A stretch of DNA of 64,000 nucleotides from Erythroxylum novogranatense (GCA_029891385.1 CM057232.1:61999824-62063823); one strand, 5' to 3'; shown: positions 46,056 through 58,999, counted from the stretch's first letter. The notes: generated from the sequence alone by a model not told the origin. A program made the numbers and translations.

Positions 46056-46857
46056 TGTGTATGTTTAGTATACATACTAGGATTTTTAGCCTAGGCTTTG
46101 TGTTATTTGCTTATAACTTGCATGTGTATGTGATTGTATATAATAAATTGTGTGTTAGGTTATAAATGAAGGTTTTAAGTTTAGGCTTTGCATACTTTTC
46201 ATATGTTTTAATGTACATACATTTTGCATGGTTATATGCCAATGTTTGGGCAGGATTCAGACCTTATTTATGTTCATTATCAACTTACTTGCATGTGGAC
46301 TTGTTGTAGGTATCAAAGGAGAAAGCTAGAATTTCCTAGGTAGAAGCTGGAATTTTCTACCTTTCCAATTGGCAATTCCACCTTTCTCCATATCAATCCT
46401 AAGTAGGTTTAAATACCCAGAGGGGTATTAAAAATACCATTTTAAACCCTAAAAATATAGGAGGGTAGTGCAACACACAAAAAGGAGGAAGATAGACACA
46501 TTTTAAGGCAAATTTTTAAGAAGAATCAAGTGAGTTCAAGAGATCTCAAAACTGCCACACCAAGTTCTAGCTTTGTTCTTCAATCATAAGCCTGCTATTC
46601 TCACTTCTCTTATTTGTTTTTATTCATTTATTATATGGAGGAGATGTATAGACTTGTTGTGAGGATGTTTTTGATGATTGTAATGGATTTTTATGTAGAT
46701 TTTAGGGTTGTTCTTACCATAACTATGTAAAAACTCACTTTAGTTTAATGTATGGCTTGCTTTAATGCTTATGATGTGTGGACTTTGTATGCCTGGCTTA
46801 CATTGAGAAATGGAGTTAGGAAATCAGTTTGGATGTACCATAAGAGTAGGCAACTTT

Positions 46858-46977
46858 GAGAACACTTCACTTATCAAGCAAATATGACATTTGGAGAGAG
46901 ATCTTAGATGTTTTGATGAGAACACTTCACTTATCAAGAAAATATGACATTTAGAGAGAGATCTTAGATGTTTTGAT
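46858..46977. repeat. Tandem duplication of a 60-bp unit
   Basis: Units 46858-46917 and 46918-46977 both read GAGAACACTTCACTTATCAA ... GAGATCTTAGATGTTTTGAT, with two differences. It lies inside the LTR-like part of fragment E. Confidence 0.9.
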
Positions 46978-47459
46978 GGTTATCCAATAGGTCAATTCAT
47001 ATCTACTTAATGGTTTAAGTAATGTGTGTAGGTTGAGAGATCACATACCAAACTTTAATCATTATTTTAGGCTTAATTGGTTCCAGTACTGAGAGAGAAA
47101 GGGCCAATACATTAGAATGCCTAGGAATAAGCATGATTAAATTACCAAAGTGAGAGATTACATGGTATGGAGAGAATGAACCTAAACTTTATAATTTGAT
47201 TCTCTAAACCAAAATTGTGTTCTTATTTTTGTGACATTTTGAATTGTGTTTGCATACCTTTAAATTGTGAATTTTACAATTTCAATCTTTCATTATTTGT
47301 TTTACTCAAACAAAAGTCAATTTGAATTACAAGGTGACTAACAAATCCTTGAGGGAATGATACCTTTTTATACTATTTTATACAAGTCATATACTTACGA
47401 TATAACAACTTCATTTAATTTTAAATTTTGAGCTAAACACGAAGTAGCTATCAAGTTTT

Positions 47460-47478
47460 TGACGTTGTTGCTAGGGAT
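47460..47478 (+). promoter_or_regulatory. Degraded tRNA-Asp type primer site of element E
   Basis: TGACGTTGTTGCTAGGGAT compares with the standard TGGCGCCGTTGCCGGGGAT. All five differences are C-to-T or G-to-A, as in methylated, decaying DNA. Confidence 0.6.
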
Positions 47479-47815
47479 TGTGCCTATCATCAAGTGTGAT
47501 TTGAATTATTTTGATCTGATCTTTCTTTTTATTTTTATTTAATCCTCTTTGCTTATGTGTAACAGGTAAATGAACACGAGAAGGTCCGAAAGTGCAAGTA
47601 GATTAAGCGAACTTGACAACACCAAACTTGAAAGGGAATTAAGAAAAGCAAGGCATCAAGATAAAATTAAAAAGAAATGACAAATCAAGGAGATGAAGGC
47701 GGTGACTAAAGAACATATCAATTCGAACCAACAGGAGATCGTCAGGCCACCTGTTAATAAGAACAATTTTGAAATTAAGAAAGCTTTATTGAATATTTTG
47801 CAAACCAAGTAAACC

Positions 47816-50224
47816 TAACTTTGCCTAAGGTATTGGAATATGAACTTAATGAGAATGAGAATAAATAACAAAAATTAAAGCAATCAAATAAATTAAGCAA
47901 ATAACCAAATAACAATTGATCCACCATAATTATGTAAAGATGATCAAGGGTGAAGCTTAGGATTCATTCTTTCATTATTTTGCTCCCCTAATAATTACTG
48001 ATCTGATTATGTGTCAATCCTAGATTTTCAAAGGGTTTGATTACTCTCTCAAGACCTAATTGATTAACCCTAATTGAATCTGAAAATTTCATAATTGGTA
48101 TCTCTCAATTCACAACTCTTTCCCTAATGTTTTCAATTAGTTTTGAAATTATCTATTAAATAACCAAGTTCTCGCATAAGATCTCTCTTTAAAAATAATT
48201 GACTTTTGACTCACTCTCTTGATTTATTTCCAAAGTATGAACATGCACCATTAACCCAACAAAGAAATTGTATTGCATCAACAAAAATTAACGTCACAAA
48301 ACAACTTAAGAAAAAATCCTAATATGGAAGTTTAGAGCATTATAAACATGTAAGACATTTGGAAATTCAGTTTACACATAAAGTTTAATGAAAATAGTAA
48401 AAGGAAAAAAAAAGAAAAACTTGATATGTAAATCTGGAAATCTTGATGTCTCTCTTGGTCTTCCTTGTTTGATCCGCTTTTGCAAGATGACAACTATATT
48501 TTTTTGGAGTATTTTATGTTCTTAATTTTTAAGGGTCTTATAGGTGTAACTAGGGTTTTCCTCCTTCAATCGGTTCCAAAATTGTCCCTAACACTCAAAA
48601 CAAATGGAAAAAGTTACACCTGGGGAGCCTCTGTCACGATCGTGCATCTAGTGTCATGATCGTGACTTTGTGAAATTGCTCTCTATCAAAATCATACATT
48701 TGGAGTCACTATTGTGACTTTGGGTATTTTTCTTTTGTCATAATCATGACATGGGAGTCACGATTATGACCTTGCCTAAGTAGCTCCATTCACCTCCAAA
48801 TCTCTTGTTCTTCACCTATGTAAGTTCCAAAACTAACAAATTCATCAAACACGTCAAGAAATATATAATTATGAATGAAAACATTCTCTAAACCATACAA
48901 ATACTTAGAATATAAATAAACATAGACATTAAGATAATTTTAAGCATATACACGTAATAATCATCTAAAAACCATATATAAAAACACTCAAACAACTAAA
49001 CATAGTTTAAACTACACCTATTAGTTTTAATACAAGGTTTTAATGAGACTTAGGTTAGGGTATGGTAGGGATAGTAAAATGGGTCATGATACTAAAGGAA
49101 ATTTACAAAAACAAAATTACAAGAAATTAGTTCTTTGCAACATAGTTTCTTCACACCATAAGTCCATTGGTACCATAACTTTAAAACTTTTTTTATAATC
49201 ACTTATTATGTTTGAAACACTTTGTTTTTTTAAGCATCCATCATGCACCGATAATTAAAGAAATATTTGACCTTTTCAAATTTTAAGTTTCAAGCAATCA
49301 AGTAAAATTAAATAACCTTCAGGGTTTAAAAATAATAAAAAGGCTTCAAGCAAGATGAGGCAAAATCTAATAATGTGTTTGTAATCAATGAAAGGCTAAA
49401 TCTCAAAATTGGTTACTCCTAAAGCATAAAATATGGTGGGATAATTATAAAAAAATTTGGTTAAAAAAGGTTCAATCTAAATGCCTTTATCATTTCAATG
49501 TTTCTAATTCAAAATATATGGTCTCAATATAAATAATAAAAGCAAGTTCTAGAATTATCCAACTATAAATGATAGCTCATGTGAAAGAATAAAAGAGCTT
49601 AAAATAATGATGTATTTGCTCTTAGGCTCAAAAGCTCACAAAAATAATCTTGTGTGAAAATAATATGCAATTTTCATTTAAATTAACTATCCCAATAATT
49701 ACTAAAAATAAACTTTGAAATTCCTTCCCCACATTTAAAATTATACATTGTCCTTAATGTACACAATTGAATCACATCAAAATGAAGTAACAATAAAATG
49801 CAAAAAGTAAGAAAGGGGTTAGAATTGGTACTGCTAAATAATAAGAATTACAAAGTTCTGAATTTGATTAAAGGTCTAATATTAGATACATTCATCCTTA
49901 AACAAGACAAATATGCAGAAGTAACTCAGGATGCTTTATATCCTAAAGTAAAACACATACAAAATCAATAAGTTCTATGCTAACGTAAAAAATGAAAACA
50001 AAATGAAATAAAACAATCAAATAGAATGAAATATATCCTAATTCATAGGTAACCTCCCAGGCAGCACTTGTTTAATGTCATTAAGTCGATGTATCGTTCA
50101 TATTTACCATCAACCTAGGTCTATAATTAGTGGCTTGCTTCCACATTTCTCTCCACATAGCGATTTAGTAGCCTATGAATAAACTATATGTTGAAAGACA
50201 ATAATAAGGACATAATTTTTCAAA
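47816..50224. other. Decayed repeat DNA, no gene recognised
   Basis: Very AT-rich DNA with no long frame. Parts resemble LTR text of gypsy elements (poly-A-rich stretches, a line GGTAACCTCCCAGGCAGCAC at 50048), probably belonging to fragment F on the minus strand. A palindrome cluster at 48633-48770 is listed separately. Exact element ends cannot be placed. Confidence 0.35.
48633..48770. repeat. Five GTCACGATCGTGAC-like palindromes
   Basis: Copies: 48633 (GTCACGATCGTGCA), 48653 (GTCATGATCGTGAC), 48705 (GTCACTATTGTGAC), 48737 (GTCATAATCATGAC) and 48757 (GTCACGATTATGAC). A weaker one is near 48686. Most departures from the consensus are transitions at CpG. Confidence 0.75.
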
Positions 50225-51387
50225 TTAAAAAATCCAATTAATTTCATTAATGCCCTTTTTGATAACAAATTGTCAATAAAATAAGGAATAATAAAACTCC
50301 TTGAATCTTTGGTTGACTAAAAAAATTAGTCTTTTGGGGAGTGGGATTCATTTGTACTCAAGGTGACTGCCAATGATTCATTAATAGTTTCCTTATTTGG
50401 CTCCTCCTCCTGTTCTTCCTCAATCACCTTTGTCCACTCTTCTACTTTCTCTTCTTAGATAGAGGCTTCCACCTTTTCTTCTTCCTAAATAATCTTTTAC
50501 GTGGCAATTAGCTTTAATTTTAGCAAGACCTTCTATTATTATATTTATAAGACATTCTTCTTGTTACTGTTTTTGTAAAGATTCAGTTGAAGCATAATCA
50601 TTCCATCCATTAACATAAGAGTTGCTCTACTTTGAATTATAAGTAACCACGTATGCTGCATGTCAAGGCTAGTTTCATATACAATATCAAAGCTCCCACA
50701 TATAGTTTGGTGATCGACATTTATAATTGTAATGGTTATCCCTACAAATGTCACAACATAGTATGGATATCATTGAGGTTTCGAATACATGTCACCAAAC
50801 CTTTCATTCCAAGTTTATGACGTTGCCATATATGATGGCATATTATAACTCCCATGAGGATACAGTCCTCTTCCTCCTTCCATTATAGGTTCTAGCTATA
50901 ATGATGAATCTTAAATCCTAAAATAAGTTACAAACATAAAGTCAAAATAGAGAAGATCAAAAGATAAATAGATGAATAAATAAATAAAAATAAAAATAAT
51001 GGTTAGATTAATAAAAGCTAGTGTTTCCTAATATTAAAATCCCCGACAATGCTGCAAAAAGCTTGATTGAAAATTATTTTACTTATAAATATTTATAAGT
51101 TTTAATAGTAAGAGCACGGTATAGCTGTAGCTAGTACTAGCAAATATAGGTCGATCCTACACGGATTGTAAGTACGTACTAGCAAGTGTTAACCCTTTTT
51201 TATACCTAAATGCCAAATTAGATAGTAAATTTACTTGAAAATCAAAGAAACAATCTAAATTAAAGTTGACACAAGAATAAACTCAAATAAAGAAAACACT
51301 AAGAAAATACAATATCAAATAAATAGTACATAGGTGATGAATCCCCCTAAGAATTCATAAACACTAACCCTTTTATTATGCAATTGA
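50225..51387 (-). mobile_element. Element F: Athila-like gypsy fragment, minus strand
   Basis: On the minus strand an LTR end (TTTCAATCA at 51072-51064) is followed by a primer-site-like TTTTTGCAGCATTGTCGGGG (51060-51041). A gag-like start MEGGRGLYPHGSYNMPSYMA is at about 50882. Farther on an acidic stretch (EEEQEEEP) leads to DSRSFIIPYFIDNLLSKRAL at about 50310-50250, which resembles the region before the Athila protease active site. The right side is cut by element D at 51388. The identification rests on order and short motifs only. Confidence 0.4.
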
Positions 51388-54027
51388 TGTTAGACCCCAT
51401 TTTCGGAGCCCAACATCGGACACAGAAGCGTGATGTTTGCGCATGGAGGGGAGACCTTGAAGTTGAAAATTTAGAAGAAGATATCCCTCGGAAGCAAAGG
51501 CGGGTGTCACCGCGGCGTGTGTTGTCTCGCCGCGGAGAAACCTTTTAGGAAGCTATGCCGCGGCAAGCGGATGAACCCTCGCCGCAGCGAGTGAAAGAAC
51601 TCTCGCTGCGGTGAACCCGCGAATATAACTTCGCCGCGGCGAGCAAACGGTCTCGTCGCGGCGAAAGCCCTTTTTTTTCCAAAGAAACCCAAATTTAAAA
51701 TTTTCACTCATTTTCATCAAAACAACCCAACACAAAATAAACTTGAACATAAACACAACCTTCCAAATCTTATCCTCATGATAAAACGATTTAATGCGAA
51801 AGGTTTGAAACTAAAATCAACATCAACCATATCTCATTGATAACCAAAGAAGAGTTTTACAAAGCTTTAATGGCATTTCAAACCATAATACATCATTTGA
51901 GCTCAAGAACCGAAAATACAAAATACACTTGAACCAATAAAACTTGAAATGTGACTAAAGCTTTGAATTCCAAAATATAACTTGAAAATACATAAATATG
52001 ACAAATCGGAGTGATGCCATAACGCTTGACTTACTCGATCTCTTGCTTATCACCTGAATAGGGGGAGGAGAAAGGGGGTGAGCTATAAAGCTCGTGGGTA
52101 ACATATTCATAATAAAGAAACAAGCAAAACTATTTTCAAAAGCTCATTGCCGTAGTACATTTTCGAAACCAAAGTAATTTCGCATGTAAATAATAGATAT
52201 CATCATCTCAAGATGCTTGATTTTTAAACAATTCATGAGCAATTTTAAATCATGTATGCATCAAACGTGTTAACAGATCATAAGCACATAAGCAAAGCAA
52301 AATGGTTTGGGTAAGTCCAAATTCATGACGCACAACACATTCCCATATAATGGTCCTGTGTAGCCGTAAAATTCTTGAGGGAGTCCTTGAGGGAGCTCTA
52401 TGCCACTAACGGGAAGGCGGGAGAAGCCTATACATGGGTCAACATGCACGTGACAGTTCTTAAGGGACTACCACAAACCCACATAACATACATAGTTCAA
52501 AATCTTGTAAACTTGTTGCCAAAATGGCACTTTCTTGTAAACTTGCTTTTCATAACCTTGATATCCTTGTAAAAATCATTTCTGAAAACATGATTTCATG
52601 AGCATGTATTATTTTAAAGAGAAACCCTTTTCATAAATCAATACAAATCATGTAGCAAACATATAACAATTTCACAATTCACTCAAAAAGCAAATAAGGC
52701 AACATTGATGATGCAATTTAAATCATTACATCTTTCTTGATTTGAAAAAAAACAATGAGTGGCTTATTTACTCTATTATAAACGTGTACCCACCTTGAGT
52801 TCCTTTCTTATAAACTTGCTTAGGAATGTCTTTCCTCTTATTCCTCTTGCTCCTCTTGCCTCACTTGATTTCCTTAACCAATAACCAAAATTCCAATCAA
52901 TTTTGTGTAGAAATCGAAAAGTTATACTTTAACAATTCGAACTATAATTAAAGTTGAAACAAAAATTCTATACTTAACTTCCATCCAAAATTTGATATCT
53001 TTACAGACTGATTCAGAACTTCATTTCTTCAAAAACCTTGTAGCCCTATGTCTCTAGTTTACAAAGAATAAAAAATAATCTCATTTGGACATCTACATCA
53101 AAAGTTATGCCCAAATTACAAAAATATGTCTGTGCAGGAAGCTTGAGCTCGCCAGGCAAAGGTTGAGCTCGCCGCTATGAGGGCACTTGCTTGTGCACGC
53201 CGCGATGTTCACGCTTGCATACGCCATGACGTGCACGCTTGCGTGCATCGTGATGTGCACGCTTGCACGCGCCGGGACATGCACATGAACACGTCGCGAC
53301 GTGCGAGCCCAAAAACCTCCCGAAACTTGATTTTCCCACACTATTCAACCATATTCCTCCCATATTTCAAATATAACACATCTAAACCCTAAATCATCTC
53401 TTATAATTCATTTCTAAGTTCATTCCAACCCAATATCATCAACAAAACATCAAAATCTATCTTTGATTATTAACCCTAAAGATAACACTTGCATATTTCA
53501 TTCACTAACACTTACCACACATGTTAAGCTTTATTGGGGTTTCATCAAACCAAAACAAGATGGAATAAACACATACTTACTTGTTGATGCTTCAATTCCT
53601 TGAAAGATCTCTAAACCTAGCTTTCCTCTTTTTCTCTTCTTCTTCCTTAGTCTCCAATGACACTCTCCCTCTTTCTCTTCTCACTTTCACTTTCTCTTCT
53701 TCTAATATCTTTCACTTAGGCCTTAAATGAATGAGCAAAGACCATTATGCCCCTCTATGTAAGCCTTATACCTCTTACCCTTAAGTGATCTTCCATATTT
53801 GCCCTTATTCATTCTTACTTCTTCATTTTCACTTACACCATACTATACTCTAACTTAATCTTAATTTCTCCAATTAATACTACTAACCCCATCAATCTAA
53901 GCAATAAATCCTCCAATCATTGACATGCTAATTAAAATTTAAACAGAAAAATAATTTATCTAGAAAAAACCACATAATCAAAACAATTCACACTTAGTAA
54001 AATCACTAAAAAATTTGGGGCCCAACA
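51388..54027 (-). repeat. Element D1 3' LTR (left)
   Basis: It runs from TGTTAGACCCCATTTTCGG to CCCAACA, next to the purine tract of the minus strand (TTTCTCCCCCTCTT on the + strand). It is 2640 bp and very similar to 60847-63445. Two GC-rich palindrome clusters lie at 51506-51667 and about 53145-53310. Confidence 0.85.
51506..51667. repeat. Seven CTCGCCGCGGCGAG-like palindromes in D1 3' LTR
   Basis: Copies include GTCACCGCGGCGTG, CTCGCCGCGGAG, TGCCGCGGCAAG, CTCGCCGCAGCGAG, CTCGCTGCGGTGAA, TTCGCCGCGGCGAG and CTCGTCGCGGCGAA, spaced 18-30 bp. The same cluster in the other LTR is at 60968-61131 with different C-to-T changes. Confidence 0.8.
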
Positions 54028-54059
54028 TTTCTCCCCCTCTTAAAAGAATTTTATCCTCG

Positions 54060-55560
54060 AAATTATTACCTGAGTCATCGAAGAGATGTGGATACTTCTC
54101 CTTCATGGCTTCCAAAGGCTCCTACGTGGCCTCTTCTACCGAATGGTTTCTCCACAAGACTTTGACTAGCTGAACCGTCTTGTTCCTGAGGACCTTTTCC
54201 TTGGTGTCAAAAATCTCCACTGGAATCTCCTCATAACTCAAATCATCTCTCAACTGAACCTCAGTGGTCTGATTGACATGAGAAGGATCCGATCTATACC
54301 TCCTCAGCATGGAGACATGGAAGACATCATGGATCTGAGACAATTTCAGGGGTAACGCTAACCTGTAGGCTAGTGGTCCAATCCTCTCAAGAATTTCATA
54401 GGGACCCACATATCTCGGGCTCAACTTGCCCTTCTTGCCAAACCTCATTACACCTTTCCAAGGAGACGTCTTAAGAAACACTTTCTCACCGACTTCATAC
54501 TCCATCTCTTTTCAGTGTGCATCAGTGTAGCTCTTCATCCTATCCTGAGCTGCCTTAAGCTGTTGCTTAACCAGATTGACCTTGTCAACTTTCATCTGAA
54601 TCAATTTTGGTCCTATCAGTTTCCTCTCTCCTTCTTCATCCCAGCATATCGGAGTTCTACACCTCCTTCATACAGTGCTTCATATGGAGCCGTCTAAATG
54701 CTCGAATGGTACAAATTATTATAAGCAAATTCGACCAATGGCAAATGCTCATCCCAAGGTCCTTTGAAATCCATCACACATTCCCTGAGCATTCCCTCAA
54801 GTGTCCGAATGGTCCTCTCAGATTGACCATTCGTCTGAGGGTGAAAAGTCGTGTTAAAATTCAGCTTAGTTCCTAAAGCTTCTTGCATGCTTCCCCAAAA
54901 TCTCGAACTAAACCGAGGATCTCTATCGAAAACTATGGAATCTGGAATCCCATGTAATCTCACTATCTCATCAATGTACTTCTTTGCTAGCACAAGCAAA
55001 GAACCAGTCTGTTTAATTGCCAGAAAATGGGCTGACTTCGTCAGCCTATGCACAATAACCCATATGGTACCATGCTTCCTACTGGTCTTGGGCAAACCCA
55101 TAAGAAAATCCATGGTTACCCTTTGCCACTTCCACTCAGGAATGGACAATGGCCTTAACTTGCCTAAAGGTGCCTGGTGTTCAGCCTTGACTTGCTGACA
55201 CACTAGACACTTACTTACATACTCTGCTACATCCCTCTTCATGCCCTTCCACCACAAATGCTCTCTCAAATCCGTGTACATCCTAGTGCTACCTGGGTGC
55301 ATGGCATAAGGCGCGTTGTGTGCCTCATCCAAAATTTCATCCTTCACCTCCTTGACATCTGGAATAAAAAGTCTGTTTTTGACTGTCATGAGCCCATCAT
55401 CCCTCACTACTACTTCAAAATTCTTACCATTCTGAATTTCCTCTCGAAGCTTGCTTAAATCTGCATCCAGTGCCTGTAACTCCCTAACCTTCTCCCTGAG
55501 TATTAGCCTCACTCTGAAGTTAGCTAGAAGGCAATTTAGTTCCTCCTGCTTCAAGCTTAT
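54060..55560 (-). pseudogene. Element D1 integrase and chromodomain-like tail
   Basis: Minus strand: zinc-binding part MHPGSTRMYTDLREHLWWKG and CLVCQQVKAEHQAPLGKLRP; core with TMDFLMGLPKT, then IWVIVHRLTKSAHF, in which the first catalytic Asp is His (codon 55048-55050). The second Asp (DRDPRFSSRFW) and Glu (GQSERTIRTLE) remain. Stops near 54694 and 54505 separate KVNLVKQQLKAAQDRMKS and the C-part GEKVFLKTSPWKGVMRFGKK. The tail LVKVLWRNHSVEEAT is chromodomain-like, with a stop where Trp is usual. The enzyme should not be able to join DNA. Confidence 0.8.
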
Positions 55561-56760
55561 CTTAAGCTTGGCCATCTCTTCCAATAAGGGAAGATGAACT
55601 GTCCGAACATGGGCAATTGAAGATTTCCTACTCAAGGCATCTGCTATGACATTTGCCTTGCCTGGATGGTACTCAATCAACAAATCATAATCTTTAAGCA
55701 ATTCTATCCACCTTCTCTATCTCAAATTTAGTTCTTTCTGGCTTAGTAAGTACTTGAGACTCTTATGATTAGTAAAGATCCTCGTCTGAACCCCATATAG
55801 ATAATGCCTCCAAATTTTCAAGGCAAAGATCACTGCTGCCAATTCCAAATCATGGGTCGGATAATTCAACTCATATGGCTTCAGTTGGGTGAAGCATAAG
55901 CTATCACCCTGTCTCCCTGCATCAATACACAACCTAGACCCTTCCTCGAAGCATCACTATACACTGTATACCCCTCATCTCCAATAGGCAGAATCAAAAC
56001 CAGAGCACTTGTTAATCTGCTCCTCAAAGCTCTTCTGGCATTCATCACTCTAGATAAACTTCTGATTCTTCCTCAATAACTTAGTCATCGGAGTAGCTAT
56101 CATGGAGAATCCTTCCACAAACCTCCTGTAATAACCTGCTAGACCCAGAAAATTCCTCACCTCTGTCAATGTCTTGGGTGCATGCCAATTCACCACTGCT
56201 TCAACTTTCTTCGGATCAAAGTATACACCATCTTGCGAAATCACATATCCAAGGAATGTCACCTCGTGAAACGAAAACTCACACTTGCTGAACTTAGCAT
56301 AAAGCTCTCTCTTCCTCAGTGTCTGTAATACAATCCTGAGATGCTCCTCATGTTCTTCTTCACTCTTGGAATACACCAGAATGCCATCTATAAATACTAT
56401 GACAAACTGATCCAGATACTCCTTGAAGACCCTATTCATAAGATCCATGACAGCAGCTGGAGCATTGATCAAACCAAATGGCATGACTAAAAACTCATAA
56501 TGCCCATACCGAGTCCTGAAAGCTGTCTTGCTTACATCAGACTCCTTGATTCTGAGTTGATGATAGCCTGACCTGAGATCAATCTTGGAGAAGACCCTTG
56601 CTCCCTGCAGCTGGTCAAACAGATCATCTATCCGTGGTAGTGGATACTGGTTCTTAATTGTCACCTTGTTGAGTCTCCGATAGTTAATACACAACTGCCA
56701 TATTTCATCTTTTTTCTTGACAAACAGAACCGACGCTCCCTAAGGTGACAAACTCGGTCT
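55561..56760 (-). pseudogene. Element D1 reverse transcriptase and RNase H, active site changed
   Basis: RT from about 56700 shows [60 protein letters not shown] and then [12 protein letters not shown]. The catalytic FIDD is FIDG (56383-56394), which removes an essential metal-binding Asp. RTs need both. RNase H is split between frames: [38 protein letters not shown], a stop, then LLKDYDLLIEYHPGKANVIA. Frameshifts lie near 56040 and 55930. Confidence 0.85.
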
Positions 56761-57018
56761 AACATACCCCTTCTCTAATAGTTCCTCCAACTGTTCCTTA
56801 AGCTCCCTCAACTCAGCTGGAGCCATCCTCTAAGGCGGTATAGAGATAGGTGCGGTTCTGGGAATCAAGTCGATGGCAAACTTGATTTCCCTCACCGGTG
56901 GCAAACCTGGTAAATCCTATGGGAACACATCTGGAAACTCCCTCACAATCGAAAAATCCTCTAACTTCCCTTCATTCACATCGGTATCCACAACATGTGC
57001 CAAAAAGACTTCACACCC

Positions 57019-57520
57019 CTAGCCCATCATTATGTTATCTAGCATGGCCGAAATAATTCTTGGTGATGGTGTTTTTCTGTCCCATATGAAAATCACCTTC
57101 TCACCATTTTCCAAATCAAATTCCACCTCTTTTAGGCCACAATCCAGCTTTGCCAGATATTTCTCCATATTATCCATTCCCAGTATAACATCTAACCCTT
57201 TTAGGTCTAGAGGTAGTAAGTCCACTACAAATCTAGCACCATCAATGAAGAGTTCACAACCCTTATATACTTGACTGATCACCACATTCCTCCCTAAAGG
57301 AGTACTAACAATCAAAGAATTATCCAAAGGCTCTCAATTCACACCATGCAATGCTATGCTTACAGAAACAAAAGAATGCGTGGAACAAGAATCAATTAAA
57401 ACATATATTGCTAAATCAAATAACTGAGCCATACCCGTGACAACCTCAGGTGCAGCTGCAGCTTCCTCCCTAGTCATAGCAAACACCCTTGCCTGTGCCT
57501 GACCCCTTGGCCTTCCTTAA
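57019..57520 (-). pseudogene. Element D1 protease
   Basis: Minus strand: VLIDSCSTHSFVS at about 57400-57362, where the usual DSG is DSC (Cys codon 57385-57387). A TGA follows in HGVN-stop-EPLDNSL. The rest (VISQVYKGCELFIDGARFVV, LKGLDVILGMDNMEKYLAKL) fits the gypsy protease. Loss of the glycine next to the catalytic Asp should inactivate it. Confidence 0.75.
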
Positions 57521-57882
57521 GGAGTAGCCTTCCTTGTAGTTCCAGAGCTGCCTACCTCAGTAACTGGCCTGGTTCCCACTGTTTCTGCTCTCCTCGGGGC
57601 TTGAAACTGTGACCCCTCTTGTCTCGGTACCTGTGGACAATGCCTGATCATATGTCCCTTCTCTCCGCATAGAAAATAGGCTCCAAGTAACTTGAAGTGC
57701 TCTCCTTGGTGAAGTTTCCCACAATGCTCACATTGGGGGTTTGTGAACCTACTCCTTCCTCGCTTCTTCCAAAGGCCTCCCACATTAGAGGCTTGCCTCG
57801 ATATTGCCTTTTACCTCGCTTGTTCTGGTAGAGCCCTCGTGATTGAGCCAAGTTTATATTATAAATTGGCTGCATTTTCATA
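57521..57882 (-). pseudogene. Element D1 gag C-part with zinc knuckles
   Basis: The minus strand shows RSRFTNPQCEHCGKLHQGEH and then CGEKGHMIRHCPQVPRQEG, the knuckle region of chromovirus Gag. Upstream it reads MKMQPIYNINLAQ. This joins in frame, across the insertion at 57888-59665, with the end of the N-part (IGQKIINFKT), which supports one ancestral gag. Confidence 0.7.
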
Positions 57883-58094
57883 GTCGCTATGCATGTATTG
57901 ACTCGATTGATGATTTTTGTGCTTAAATTGGTTCCTCATATGAGTTCTTTCAATTCTCAAATTGTCGTTGAATTGTCATGATTTGATACTTATGTTTCCA
58001 CAATTTTATTGGGACAATTGATACTGCAAGTTTTTGTTTTTGTTATTTAATTTCAGGAACAAAGGAGTCAACGCTAGGAAGTCAACAATCAAAG

Positions 58095-58260
58095 TCTTTC
58101 CGCGCGTCATGACGCATGGCATTTCACACGATGCGCTAACATACTTCCACACGTCATGCGCAGACGCGTGCGATTTGACGCGACGAAAGCGACGATTGCA
58201 CACGTCATGATTTAATTTAATTGATTTATTTTATTCGTCGCGATGAACGAGCGGATACCT
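58095..58260. repeat. CGCGTCATGACGCG-like palindrome cluster
   Basis: Words include CGCGCGTCATGACGCATGG, CACACGATGCGC, CACACGTCATGCGCAGACG, GACGCGACGAAAGCGACG, CACACGTCATG and ATTCGTCGCGATGAACGAG. Each is near self-complementary; the cluster is GC-rich inside AT-rich DNA. Confidence 0.6.
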
Positions 58261-58999
58261 GACTTCTTATGGAAAGTTTTGTCTCACTGTATCGACCCGG
58301 CCTGTGACCCATCCTTTAAATCCTTCCGAATTAGGTTATCATCATCATCCTGAGAGGGATCGAGACGAGGCAGAGAAAGAGAGACGAGTGAAGAGAGAAC
58401 AAAGAAGAGAGAGGAGAGATTCACGACCTTACCATCCAGGGTTCCCTTCGGGGTTCCCTGGGTGAAATCTTTGTATAGTTTTCTTTTCATTTTCAGCGCC
58501 GACTCCGTCATGGGTAGCTTGGATTTGTCACGAGTTGTGAAGGCTTCGTTACTATCGTGGCCCGGCATTTCTTTCTGTTGAAGATGCAGGATGGTGGAGT
58601 TCATCCGAAAGGGAGTAGCTTAATCAGTAGTTTAGCTATGATTTATAAATGCCTAGGTTTAGGGATTTGTAATTTGTAATGAAGCTACTTGATTATAGCT
58701 AAATGTTTGACATTTAATGTGTTGTTCGGATTGGTAATTTACATTGTCACATTTAACTACATTGTTATGAACAGCCGAGTTGGGGTTTATTGCTTTGTAG
58801 TTAGATTAGCTTAATTAGAGTTTAATTAAGCGTTGAACAATGTAATGTGTTGTGGGTTTGCTTATGTAGAATTTCGTGCTTAAATATATGAAGTCTCATA
58901 TATGTCAACTTGTGATCTTGTTGATTCTCTTTATCTCGCCTAGTTGTGTTTGATATTGAGTTGATGCTAGATTTCATTTGACCCATTGCATTGGCTAAT

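Larger units (their letters stand above)
46056..47815 (+). mobile_element. Element E: Athila-like gypsy fragment (LTR, primer site, start of gag)
   Basis: A degraded tRNA-Asp type primer site at 47460-47478 marks the end of an LTR-like stretch that starts near TGTGTATG at 46056 and ends at CTATCA (47453). About 90 bp later MNTRRSESASRLSELDNTKL follows (from 47571), with LERELRKARHQ, then after a TGA EMKAVTKEH and NNFEIKKALLNILQ. This layout matches the start of Athila Gag. The match stops near 47815. Start of the LTR is a guess; no TSD was found. Confidence 0.45.

Noticed and set aside
51120..51160. GGTCGATCC-like box suggesting a tRNA gene
   Set aside because: No cloverleaf, no A box at the right distance and no anticodon arm; the word is common in gypsy LTR text.
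53105..53392. Overlapping frames on both strands rich in Ala, Cys, His and Arg
   Set aside because: They come from GC-rich near-palindromic repeats in the D LTR, repeated in non-coding form at 62583-62800.
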